Origin: Christensenella sp. UBA5399
GTDB lineage: Bacteria > Bacillota > Clostridia > Christensenellales > Christensenellaceae
Direction of reading: 5' to 3'
Length of the DNA: 7,498 nucleotides
Assembly: GCA_002407725.1 (NCBI GenBank)
Contig: DHOD01000038.1
Location: 1-7,498 of the forward strand
Numbering within the stretch: the stretch's first letter is position 1; every line of letters begins with the position of its first letter. Both the position numbers and the translations under genes were made by a program. Below the pieces are notes generated by a model, which saw only the letters and a program-made list of their open reading frames with translations, made no database searches and had not been told where the DNA came from. This document shows, one piece after another, positions 1 to 6,482 of the stretch.

Positions 1-62
1 TTGCAATATAATTTTGCATATCGCATGTTGCTTTTTAAAAAGGACTTTTTTGACGGACTGAG

Positions 63-78
63 GCGATCGATTGATCGC
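63..78 (-). terminator. Possible hairpin after the HAD-IIA gene (weak terminator candidate)
   Basis: Just past the stop codon of the HAD-IIA gene, the minus strand reads GCGATC-AATC-GATCGC, a perfect 6-bp stem with a 4-base loop. No U-run follows the stem directly. The first T-rich stretch on the minus strand (about 36-40) comes roughly 20 bases later, next to a weak A/T-only palindrome. It lies where a terminator for the pfkA-HAD unit would be expected, but it is not a canonical intrinsic terminator. The rest of 1-80 is AT-rich with no gene visible. Confidence 0.25.
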
Positions 79-80
79 TA

Positions 81-911
81 TTATTTTAAAGCAGTATAGA
101 TGTCGTAAACGCTGTCCAGTATGTAATCGGGCGCAACATCGCCCTGCTCGATATCCTCATAGCTGATTTCGCCGGAGAGCACAGCAATCCCGGTAATGCC
201 GCCGTTTACGGCGGTTTTTATATCGGTGTACAGCCTGTCGCCCACCATTGCCACGCGACTCCTGTCCATACCCGTTTTGTCCAGTATATAGTTGACCGTC
301 TCTGCCGACGGCTTCCCCACAAAAACAGGCTCCACACCCGTGGCATGCGTAACCATTGCCGCCATCGATCCGCAATCGGGCCAGAACCTGTCGCCCTCCA
401 GCGGGCATACCCTGTCAATATTGGTCGCAACAAACGGCACACCCTGCGCGGCCAGCCTGCACAATGTGTCCGCTTTTTCAAAATCAAACGTCGTGTCAAA
501 CCCAAGCACCGCAAAATCCGCCGTGCTGCATCCTGCCGGCTCCAGCACAATGCCCGTCTGCCGGAATTGCGCCTCCAGCTCGGGCGTCCCCGCCAGATAC
601 ACCTTGGGCGCCTCTTCACAGTGGGTTTTCAGGTAATGCACCATCACATCGCCCGATGTCATGATGCTATCCAGCGTCACATTTTCAAACCCCAGCCGCT
701 CCAGCTTTTCCACATACCCCATGGGCGATTTGGATGAATTGTTGGTGAAAAAATAATAGCTGATCCCACGGCCATGCAACAGGTCCAGCAATTCCTTCGC
801 GCCCTTGATGGGCGTCTGCCCCAGGTTTACTGTGCCGTCCATGTCCAAAACAAAGCACCCGATACTTTTCAGATCGGGCGCTTTGGCGTTCATCTTTCCC
901 ATCTTATACAT
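81..911 (-). CDS. HAD-IIA (NagD/Pho13-like) phosphatase
   Basis: A 276-residue cytoplasmic hydrolase of the haloacid dehalogenase superfamily, subclass IIA (C2 cap inserted between motifs II and III). Motif I is DMDGT at 23-27 (nucleophile D23, general acid/base D25). Motif II is FTNNSS with T56. Motif III is the VGKPS lysine, K200. Motif IV is GDRLYTD, with metal ligands D225 and D230. Cap residues include the ATNID stretch near 162-166. All catalytic residues are present, so it should be an active Mg-dependent phosphatase. Family members act on phosphoglycolate, p-nitrophenyl phosphate, nucleotides or sugar phosphates, and the sequence does not identify the substrate. Its start lies 3 bases past the pfkA stop, so it is almost certainly cotranscribed with pfkA. 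Three in-frame ATGs compete (residues 1, 4 and 7; positions 911, 902 and 893). None has an ideal ribosome binding site: GGAG lies 12 bases before the first and GGGAAAG directly before the third. The true protein may therefore be 270 residues. Confidence 0.9.
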   Translation of the reverse strand: MYKMGKMNAKAPDLKSIGCFVLDMDGTVNLGQTPIKGAKELLDLLHGRGISYYFFTNNSSKSPMGYVEKLERLGFENVTLDSIMTSGDVMVHYLKTHCEEAPKVYLAGTPELEAQFRQTGIVLEPAGCSTADFAVLGFDTTFDFEKADTLCRLAAQGVPFVATNIDRVCPLEGDRFWPDCGSMAAMVTHATGVEPVFVGKPSAETVNYILDKTGMDRSRVAMVGDRLYTDIKTAVNGGITGIAVLSGEISYEDIEQGDVAPDYILDSVYDIYTALK

Positions 912-914
912 AGA

Positions 915-1883
915 TTAGACATTCTCCGTCATGATTTTAAATTCGTCGTAAAGATCCTGCTTGAAGATAAGCTCTTTAGAAAGCGCTTCATCGATATCCT
1001 CATCGAGTATCTGGTTGTCGCGCAGGCCCACGACCCGGTTGCCCACCTTGTTGTTGAGCAGCTCTACCGCGCGCACGCCCATACGCGTCGCGCGCAGCCT
1101 GTCCGCCATGCTGGGCGTGCCGCCCCGCTGTATGTACCCAAGCACAATGGCTTTTGCATCCAGCTTAGCCTTGGCGCGCATATAGTTGGCAACGGCCTCG
1201 CCCTTGCCCGCGCCTTCCGCAATCAGCACCAGGCTGGTCATTTTGCCTTTGATCCTGCTTGCGACAATCTTCTCGCAGATATAATCGATGTCAAACTCCA
1301 CCTCGGGGATGATAATGTGCTCCGCCCCCCCGGTAATGCCTGCATACAGCGCAATGTCGCCGCACTTGTTGCCCATGACCTCAATCACACCGACGCGCTC
1401 GTGCGATACCATGGTATCCCTGATGCGCGACATCTCACTGATAACGCCGTTGACCGCGGTGTCAAACCCAATCGTGAAATCCGTATACGCAAGGTCGTTG
1501 TCGATGGTGCCGGGGATGCCGATTGTGGGCACACCCAAATGGCTGAGCACGCGCGCGCCCGCAAAGCTGCCGTCGCCGCCAACCACCACCAGGCCCGATA
1601 TATCAAAAGCCTTGATCACCTGAAGCGCCTTTTTCTGGCCTTCCTCTGTTTTAAATTCCTCGCACCGGGCAGTTTTGAGAACAGTGCCGCCCTTCTCCAC
1701 GATGCCGTCGACATCTTCGGTCTTGATCCTGTCAATCCGGCCGTCGATCAGCCCCGCATAGCCCTTGGTGATTCCCATTACAGAAAAACCGACCGCATCC
1801 GCAGCCATCACCACCGACCGTATGCACGCATTCATGCCCGGCGTATCGCCGCCGCTTGTCAGTACACCTATCCTTTTTTTCAT
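915..1883 (-). CDS. pfkA: ATP-dependent 6-phosphofructokinase
   Basis: Phosphorylates fructose 6-phosphate to fructose 1,6-bisphosphate, the committed step of glycolysis; normally a cytoplasmic homotetramer. The 322-residue length matches bacterial PfkA (about 320). Visible motifs: GVLTSGGDTPGMNA at 6-19 (ATP loop), TAR with R73, GGDGS at 102-106, PGTIDND at 124-130 with catalytic base D128, GFDTA at 139-143, HER with R163, E223, and IQRGG with R253. G105 in GGDGS and G125 in PGTIDND mark the ATP-dependent rather than pyrophosphate-dependent type. Several usually conserved positions differ: N172 in the MGR motif, K244, Y250, and M26 and T55 in the effector site (see findings). The start at 1883 is chosen over an in-frame ATG at 1949 because it has a well-spaced GAGGT and gives the standard PfkA N-terminus; the extra 22 residues would resemble no PfkA. 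It has its own promoter downstream of dnaE and is followed closely by the HAD-IIA gene. Confidence 0.96.
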   Translation of the reverse strand: MKKRIGVLTSGGDTPGMNACIRSVVMAADAVGFSVMGITKGYAGLIDGRIDRIKTEDVDGIVEKGGTVLKTARCEEFKTEEGQKKALQVIKAFDISGLVVVGGDGSFAGARVLSHLGVPTIGIPGTIDNDLAYTDFTIGFDTAVNGVISEMSRIRDTMVSHERVGVIEVMGNKCGDIALYAGITGGAEHIIIPEVEFDIDYICEKIVASRIKGKMTSLVLIAEGAGKGEAVANYMRAKAKLDAKAIVLGYIQRGGTPSMADRLRATRMGVRAVELLNNKVGNRVVGLRDNQILDEDIDEALSKELIFKQDLYDEFKIMTENV

Positions 1884-1889
1884 GCCTCT

Positions 1890-1894
1890 ACCTC
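1890..1894 (-). promoter_or_regulatory. Ribosome binding site of pfkA
   Basis: The minus strand reads GAGGT, 6 bases before the ATG at 1883. A second AGAGG (1889-1885) is too close to the ATG to be the main site. This spacing decides the pfkA start in favour of 1883 rather than the upstream ATG at 1949. Confidence 0.75.
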
Positions 1895-1911
1895 GATCAA
1901 TATAAATTCTT

Positions 1912-1929
1912 AAACTGCCCTGGCAGTTT
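1912..1929 (-). repeat. Perfect palindrome/hairpin in the pfkA leader
   Basis: AAACTGCC-(2 bases)-GGCAGTTT is an 8-bp perfect inverted repeat, folding in practice as 7 bp with a 4-base loop. It lies 28 bases upstream of the pfkA ATG, inside the predicted 5' leader. In the pfkA direction it is preceded by an A-run and followed by TTTAAGAATTT, so it is a poor terminator. On the plus strand it is followed by a T-rich run, but no plus-strand gene ends here. It could be a leader hairpin, an operator or a weak terminator for dnaE read-through. Confidence 0.5.
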
Positions 1930-1961
1930 TTTCTCTGTTTTCCAGTCAAAACCGCTGCGGC

Positions 1962-1984
1962 GAAATGTTTTACACAAACATTCC
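1962..1984 (-). repeat. Stem-loop at the 5' end of the pfkA leader
   Basis: Read on the minus strand, GGAATGTTT-GTGTA-AAACATTTC forms a 9-bp stem (one G-U pair) with a 5-base loop. It begins about 15 bases after the predicted pfkA transcription start. Stems this close to a 5' end often stabilise mRNA, but the role here is inferred. I do not recognise it as a known riboswitch. Confidence 0.45.
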
Positions 1985-2005
1985 CCCAGTTTAGCTATCG
2001 TAACC

Positions 2006-2034
2006 ATTTTAGCAAACACACGCGCAAATATCAA
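2006..2034 (-). promoter_or_regulatory. Sigma-A-type promoter of pfkA
   Basis: The minus strand reads TTGATA (2034-2029), a 17-base spacer, then TAAAAT (2011-2006). Each hexamer matches the consensus at 5 of 6 positions. The -10 is also preceded by TGC, an extended -10 element. The expected start near 1999 gives a leader of about 115 bases before pfkA. This allows pfkA and the HAD-IIA gene to be transcribed independently of dnaE. Confidence 0.7.
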
Positions 2035-2051
2035 TACAAGCGCGTATATTT
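2014..2051 (-). repeat. Inverted repeat enclosing the pfkA -35 element
   Basis: The arms AAATATACGCGC (2051-2040, minus strand) and GCGCGTGTGTTT (2025-2014) pair over 12 positions as RNA (10 Watson-Crick and 2 G-U), with a 14-base loop holding the TTGATA -35 hexamer. An overlapping 7-bp repeat, ATACAAG (2034-2040) and CTTGTAT (2052-2058) with 11 bases between, forms an alternative pair. The structure starts 22 bases past the dnaE stop. It could be a 3'-end hairpin of dnaE mRNA or a repressor site over the pfkA promoter. No U-run follows the stem, so it is not a canonical terminator. Confidence 0.5.
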
Positions 2052-2073
2052 CTTGTATACAAAATAACCCAGT

Positions 2074-5000
2074 CTACTTGACGACCACGTTTGCCTCGCC
2101 GAGCGCGGCCTTCAGCTGTTCCACCAGTTGCACACAATACCGCACGCTCCTGCCTCCGGTCAGTTTGTATTTCTGCCCCGTGCTTTCCACATACACCACG
2201 GCGCTTGATGCGCCCGGGTGCGACGCCGCCACCTTCATCAGGTCGTCCACGTCGTGGTCCGCGTCAATTTTCACAAACAACTGCTTGCCCGCATAAAACG
2301 ATTCGTCCGGCATATATTTGGATATCTTCTCCGCCAACAGTTCAATGCCCGACTGTGCCGTCACCGTAATTTTGCCCGAAACCAGCACAACGGCGTCCGG
2401 CTGTATCAGGTGCTCGTATTTGGAGTACACCTGCGGAAACGCGATGACATTGATCTGGGAATAGAGGTCTTCCAGCACCATGTTGCACATAAACTTTTTC
2501 TGCTTGGTCTGCCGCACCCGCATATCGGTGATAATCCCCACCAGCTCAACCGCCCTGCCGTCAAACTCGTACATGCTGATGTCACTGTCCCCCGTCTTCA
2601 TAATGTCTATAATAGATAACGGACGTTTTTTCAACTCTTCCTCGTATTCGTCCAGCGGGTGCCCGCTGATGTACAGGCCCGTCATTTCCTTTTCATAGGC
2701 AAGCAGTTTGGATTTTTTGTATTCGTCCATCTCCGGTATCTCTGTTTTGAGCATGCCAAAGTCGCCGCCCTCGCCGTCAAACAGCGAAAGCTGGCCTGTC
2801 GCCTGCCGTCTGGCAGTCTGCACCGCCTCCTGTAACACCTGGTCGTATACGGCAATCAACTGCGAGCGTTTATTGCCAAAGCAATCGAAGCACCCCGACA
2901 AAATCAGGCTTTCCAGCCGTTTTTTGTTGAGCACCTCCGCATTTTTGGTTACAAAATCCTGAAAATCGGCATAGCCCCCTGCCCTGTTTTCGATCACTTC
3001 GTCAATCGCCTCGCCCACATTCATGATGGCGGACAACCCAAAGCGGATCGACCCATCCTCTGTACAAAACCGCATCTGCGATTTGTTGATGTCCGGCGGC
3101 AGCACCTTGATGCCTGCTTTTTTCAGGTACTGTATATATTCCGACAGCTTTTGCTTGGAGTTGATAAAGCTGTTGAGCAGCGCCGTCATAAACTCCACCG
3201 GGTAATAACGCTTCAGGTACGCCGTCTGGTACGCCACCACCGCATACGCGCAGGCATGTGACTTGTTGAACGCATAGTTGGCAAACGCCATCATCTGGTC
3301 AAACAACTCGTTGGCGTCGCGTTCGCTCATCCCACGCTTCAGCGCACCATCTATGCCCTGCTCCTGGTCGCCGTATATAAACGCCTTGCGTTCCTTTTCC
3401 AGCACCGCTTGCTGCTTTTTGCTCATTGCGCGGCGCACCAGGTCGCTGCGCGCCATCGAATACCCTGCCATGTCGCGTACAATCCGCATGATCTGTTCCT
3501 GGTACACCATGCATCCGTATGTCTCCGCCAAAATGGGTTCCAGCAGCTCATGGGTATACGTCACCGCTTTGGGGTTGCGCTTGCATCGCAAATATTCGGG
3601 TATGCTCTCCATCGGGCCGGGGCGGAACAACGATATCCCCACCATGATCTCGTCCAGGTTGGTGGGCCGAAGGTCGGTCATCAGCTTTTTCATGCCGCCG
3701 CTCTCCAACTGGAACACGCCTTCCGTGTCGCCCGACGCAATCAGCTTGTAAACCTCCTGGTCGTCTATATCCAGCGCGTCGATATCGATTTTCACCCCAT
3801 GGTTCTCTTCCGCCATAGCCACGGCATCGCGAATCACTGTCAGCGTACGCAGCCCCAGAAAATCCATTTTCAGCAGCCCCAGGTCTTCCAGCTGTTTCAT
3901 GGGGAACTGGGTCATCACGCTCTCGTCTTTTGTGTTTTTTTGCAGCGGCACATATTCTGTAATGGGCAACCGGGAGATCACCACGCCCGCCGCGTGGGTG
4001 GACGCATGGCGCGGCATGCCCTCCAGCTTCCGCGATATATCGATCACCTCGCGGATACTTTCGTTGTTATGGTATTCCGCTTTCAGCTTCTCGTTGCGCT
4101 CCAGCGCCTTATCAATGGTCATCTTCAACTCAAAGGGCACCATTTTTGCCACGCGGTCGGCTTCGGCCACACTAACGTTCATCACCCGCGCGACATCGCG
4201 AATCACCAACCGCGCCCCCATTGTACCGAACGTGATGATCTGCGCCACCTTATCCTCGCCATATTTGCGCGTCACATAATCGATGACCTCCGGTCTGCGC
4301 TCGTAGCAAAAATCGATATCGATATCCGGCATGCTGATGCGCTCCGGGTTCAGGAAACGCTCGAAAAGCAGATTGTAGCGAATCGGGTCGATGTTTGTAA
4401 TACCCAGCGCATACGCCACCACACTGCCCGCAGCGCTGCCCCTGCCCGGCCCCACCATAATGCCGCTCTGCTTGGCAAAGCGCACAAAATCCCACACGAT
4501 CAGGAAGTAATCCGTAAACCCCATATCGCGGATTGTGCCAAGCTCATATTCAAACCGTTCCCGCACATCGTCACTTAACTCGGGGTACCGGCCTGCAAGT
4601 CCTTCTTCCGCGACTTCCTGCAAATAACTGAAATTGTCGTACCCCTCCGGCACGTCAAAATGCGGCAGGTGCAGCTCGCCAAAAGTGAATTCGAGGTTGC
4701 ATTTGTCCGCCACCTCCGCCGTGTTGGACAGCGCCTCCGGCACATCGCGAAACAGCGCCGCCATTTCCTCTTCCGATTTCAGGTAGAATTCCTTTGTATC
4801 AAACGACATCCGGCCCGGCTCGTTCAGCGTCGTCGCCGTCTGGATGCACATCAACACATCCTGGGCGTAGGCGTCGTCTTTTTCCACATAATGCACATCG
4901 TTTGTCGCCACCAGTTTGATGTCCGTTTCCTGCGCCAGCCGCTTCAGATCCGGGTTGATGTGCTTTTGGTCAGGCAGGCCGTGGTCCTGTATCTCCAAAT

Positions 5001-5508
5001 AAAAATCATCGCCGAAAATATCAACAAACATTTCCGTGAGTTCTTTTGCTTTTTTATAATTGCCCTGTAGCAGGCTGCGCGGTACATCGCCCGCCAGGCA
5101 GGCTGAAAGGCAGACCAACCCGTCACTATGCTGCCTGAGCAGGTCGTAATCGATCCGCGGCTTATAATAAAACCCCGTCAGGTATCCTTCTGAAACCAGC
5201 TTCATCAGGTTTTTATACCCCGTCATGTCCTTTGCCAGCAGCACCAAATGCGCGTACTCTTTGGATATTGCGCGTTTATCCTCCCGGCTGCCCTGCGCCA
5301 CATACACCTCGCACCCTATAATCGGCTTGATGCCCGCCGCCTTCGCCGCTTTATAAAAATCGATGACGCCATACATCGACCCGTGGTCGGTAATGGCAAT
5401 GCTGTCCATTCCAAGCGCCGCAGCCTTTGCCACCGTATCGCCTATCCGGCCCGCGCCGTCCAGCAGGCTGTATTCCGTATGTACATGCAAATGGGTAAAA
5501 CCGCTCAT
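2074..5508 (-). CDS. dnaE: DNA polymerase III subunit alpha, DnaE type
   Basis: Replicative DNA polymerase of family C; extends primers at the fork with the beta clamp. At 1144 residues it is full length and uninterrupted. Order of domains: PHP domain at about 4-210, with HLHVH (H8, H10), TDHGSMYG (D41, H42), E67, H87 and TNDVHY (D204, H206), so its metal ligands look intact; polymerase palm and fingers with GPGRGSAAGS (353-362), the catalytic PDIDIDF (394-400) and the third catalytic aspartate D549 in KMDFLGLRTLT; helix-hairpin-helix region near 855-877; clamp-binding motif QLSLFD at 906-911; OB fold at about 985-1065; then a C-terminal domain. Bacillota usually also carry PolC as main replicase, in which case DnaE extends primers on the lagging strand; polC is not in this window. 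The start at 5508 has CAGGGAG 5 bases upstream and the standard N-terminus. No intein, frameshift or inserted element is seen. Confidence 0.98.
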   Translation of the reverse strand: MSGFTHLHVHTEYSLLDGAGRIGDTVAKAAALGMDSIAITDHGSMYGVIDFYKAAKAAGIKPIIGCEVYVAQGSREDKRAISKEYAHLVLLAKDMTGYKNLMKLVSEGYLTGFYYKPRIDYDLLRQHSDGLVCLSACLAGDVPRSLLQGNYKKAKELTEMFVDIFGDDFYLEIQDHGLPDQKHINPDLKRLAQETDIKLVATNDVHYVEKDDAYAQDVLMCIQTATTLNEPGRMSFDTKEFYLKSEEEMAALFRDVPEALSNTAEVADKCNLEFTFGELHLPHFDVPEGYDNFSYLQEVAEEGLAGRYPELSDDVRERFEYELGTIRDMGFTDYFLIVWDFVRFAKQSGIMVGPGRGSAAGSVVAYALGITNIDPIRYNLLFERFLNPERISMPDIDIDFCYERRPEVIDYVTRKYGEDKVAQIITFGTMGARLVIRDVARVMNVSVAEADRVAKMVPFELKMTIDKALERNEKLKAEYHNNESIREVIDISRKLEGMPRHASTHAAGVVISRLPITEYVPLQKNTKDESVMTQFPMKQLEDLGLLKMDFLGLRTLTVIRDAVAMAEENHGVKIDIDALDIDDQEVYKLIASGDTEGVFQLESGGMKKLMTDLRPTNLDEIMVGISLFRPGPMESIPEYLRCKRNPKAVTYTHELLEPILAETYGCMVYQEQIMRIVRDMAGYSMARSDLVRRAMSKKQQAVLEKERKAFIYGDQEQGIDGALKRGMSERDANELFDQMMAFANYAFNKSHACAYAVVAYQTAYLKRYYPVEFMTALLNSFINSKQKLSEYIQYLKKAGIKVLPPDINKSQMRFCTEDGSIRFGLSAIMNVGEAIDEVIENRAGGYADFQDFVTKNAEVLNKKRLESLILSGCFDCFGNKRSQLIAVYDQVLQEAVQTARRQATGQLSLFDGEGGDFGMLKTEIPEMDEYKKSKLLAYEKEMTGLYISGHPLDEYEEELKKRPLSIIDIMKTGDSDISMYEFDGRAVELVGIITDMRVRQTKQKKFMCNMVLEDLYSQINVIAFPQVYSKYEHLIQPDAVVLVSGKITVTAQSGIELLAEKISKYMPDESFYAGKQLFVKIDADHDVDDLMKVAASHPGASSAVVYVESTGQKYKLTGGRSVRYCVQLVEQLKAALGEANVVVK

Positions 5509-5543
5509 AAAAACTCCCTGAAAAAATCAAAATTCTTATATTG

Positions 5544-5552
5544 ATTATACCA
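5544..5552 (-). promoter_or_regulatory. Extended -10 promoter of dnaE
   Basis: The minus strand carries TGGTATAAT, a perfect extended -10 (TGN plus TATAAT). The -35 region at the normal 17-base distance reads CCCTGA and does not match TTGACA, which is common for extended -10 promoters. The predicted start near 5537 gives a leader of about 29 bases containing the AGGGAG ribosome binding site (5519-5514). Confidence 0.65.
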
Positions 5553-5553
5553 T

Positions 5554-5573
5554 ACCCTAATACCATTCAGGGT
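5554..5573 (-). repeat. 20-bp imperfect palindrome abutting the dnaE -10
   Basis: ACCCT and AGGGT arms form a 5-bp perfect inverted repeat around a 10-base centre, and a G-T and an A-T pair extend the symmetry inward. It begins one base upstream of the extended -10 and covers the spacer and -35 position of the dnaE promoter, where a bound protein would block or recruit polymerase. Operator function is inferred from position and symmetry only, and I recognise no named regulator consensus. Confidence 0.35.
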
Positions 5574-5609
5574 GATTAATTTACCTTTTGGCGCTGTTAA
5601 TTTCCCGCC

Positions 5610-5638
5610 TTCACAAACTTCAGTGCTTCCTGTATAAT
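5610..5638 (+). promoter_or_regulatory. Sigma-A-type promoter of the Cof-hprK-murB unit
   Basis: TTCACA (5610-5615), a 17-base spacer, then a perfect TATAAT (5633-5638). The expected start near 5645 gives a leader of about 27 bases before the ATG at 5672. It faces away from the dnaE promoter, and the two elements do not overlap (57 bases lie between them). Confidence 0.75.
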
Positions 5639-5671
5639 ATAGTTGTAAATGATTTTATTGAAAGGCATATT

Positions 5672-6469
5672 ATGGCATATAAATTATTAGCAATTGACCT
5701 CGACGGAACCCTTTTGACAAGCAAGAAGACGCTTTCGCCCGGCAACATTGAAGCATTGAACAAAGCAATGGACGCAGGCTACCGCGTGATCCTTGCCTCC
5801 GGCAGACCTTACGCCGGCATTGTCAACTGCGTCCTTCCCTTTGAGACGCACGATTACATCATCTCGTCGGCGGGTGCCCAGGTGCACGGCCCGGACGGGA
5901 AGCTTGTGCACAAAATCAGCATCAACCCTCAACGCGCCTATGAAGTGATGAACTGGTGCCGGGACCGCGGCGTACATTGCCAGAGTTATTCGGACGAAGG
6001 ATTCCATTACATCCAGGACGGCCCCTTCGCGCGCCATTATGAGAAGTATAACCACATGAAGGGCTATGAAGAGCCTGATCTGTATAAACAGGATGATATT
6101 GACACGCCCAAGCTACTGATCATCGACACGCCGGAAAAGGTGCTCGAGGTCAAGGAAGAGGTCAGGAAAGCTTTTCCGGATCTGGTGATCGTCAATTCGC
6201 AGGCCGAATACGTCGAGGTGCTCGACCCCGCCGTATCCAAGGCCGCCGCGCTGGAGTGGCTCGCCGGGGAACTGCACGCGACACCGGATGAGATTATGGC
6301 GTTCGGCGATAACGAGGTGGACCTGAGCATGATGGAATACGCCGGTTTTTCTGTCGCCGTATCCAACGGCGAATCACCCGTCAAGGCTATTGCCGATTAC
6401 ATCACCGATTCCAACGATGACGACGGTGTCGCAAAGGCCATCTATCAACTTTTATTGAAAGAAAGCTAG
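5672..6469 (+). CDS. Cof-type HAD-IIB family phosphatase
   Basis: A 265-residue cytoplasmic haloacid dehalogenase hydrolase of the Cof/YidA-like IIB subclass, whose members dephosphorylate sugar phosphates, FMN or pyridoxal phosphate. The substrate here is unknown. Motif I is DLDGTLL at 9-15 (D9 nucleophile, D11). Motif II is SGRP with S43. Motif III is K190 in VSKAAALEWL. Motif IV is GDNEVD at 212-217 (D213, D217). The C-terminal DDDGVAKAI stretch is also typical. The alpha/beta cap lies between about 85 and 185. The start at 5672 has GAAAGG 6 bases upstream and lies behind a good promoter. A TTG start at 5588 would add 28 unrelated residues and would lie upstream of the promoter, so it is rejected. 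hprK follows after 13 bases, so the two genes are probably cotranscribed. Confidence 0.93.
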   Translation: MAYKLLAIDLDGTLLTSKKTLSPGNIEALNKAMDAGYRVILASGRPYAGIVNCVLPFETHDYIISSAGAQVHGPDGKLVHKISINPQRAYEVMNWCRDRGVHCQSYSDEGFHYIQDGPFARHYEKYNHMKGYEEPDLYKQDDIDTPKLLIIDTPEKVLEVKEEVRKAFPDLVIVNSQAEYVEVLDPAVSKAAALEWLAGELHATPDEIMAFGDNEVDLSMMEYAGFSVAVSNGESPVKAIADYITDSNDDDGVAKAIYQLLLKES

Positions 6470-6482
6470 AGGTATACGTTCC

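Noticed and set aside
7..12. TATAAT on the plus strand at the window edge
   Set aside because: No -35 can be checked because it is outside the window, and no plus-strand gene follows. AT-rich intergenic DNA produces such matches often.
774..1913. Long plus-strand open frame (379 codons) opposite pfkA
   Set aside because: It runs antisense to pfkA and into the HAD-IIA gene, its product is His/Arg/Ala-rich with no recognisable domain, and it has no promoter or ribosome binding site. Stop-poor antisense frames are expected at this GC content.
1912..1940. Plus-strand intrinsic terminator (GC-containing hairpin followed by a T-rich run)
   Set aside because: The shape fits, but no plus-strand gene lies upstream to be terminated. 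It is recorded as a hairpin in the pfkA leader, with terminator function left open.
1884..1949. 22-residue N-terminal extension of PfkA from an ATG at 1949
   Set aside because: The extension is unlike any PfkA N-terminus and would span the leader hairpin. The ATG at 1883 has a GAGGT at ideal spacing.
3409..4578. Long plus-strand open frame (389 codons) opposite dnaE
   Set aside because: It lies wholly within the conserved polymerase domain of dnaE on the other strand. Its composition is His/Gln/Arg-rich and follows from dnaE codon use, with no start signals.
5588..5671. TTG-initiated 28-residue N-terminal extension of the Cof-type phosphatase
   Set aside because: It would start upstream of the promoter hexamers at 5610-5638 and adds residues not seen in the family. 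The ATG at 5672 has a good ribosome binding site.
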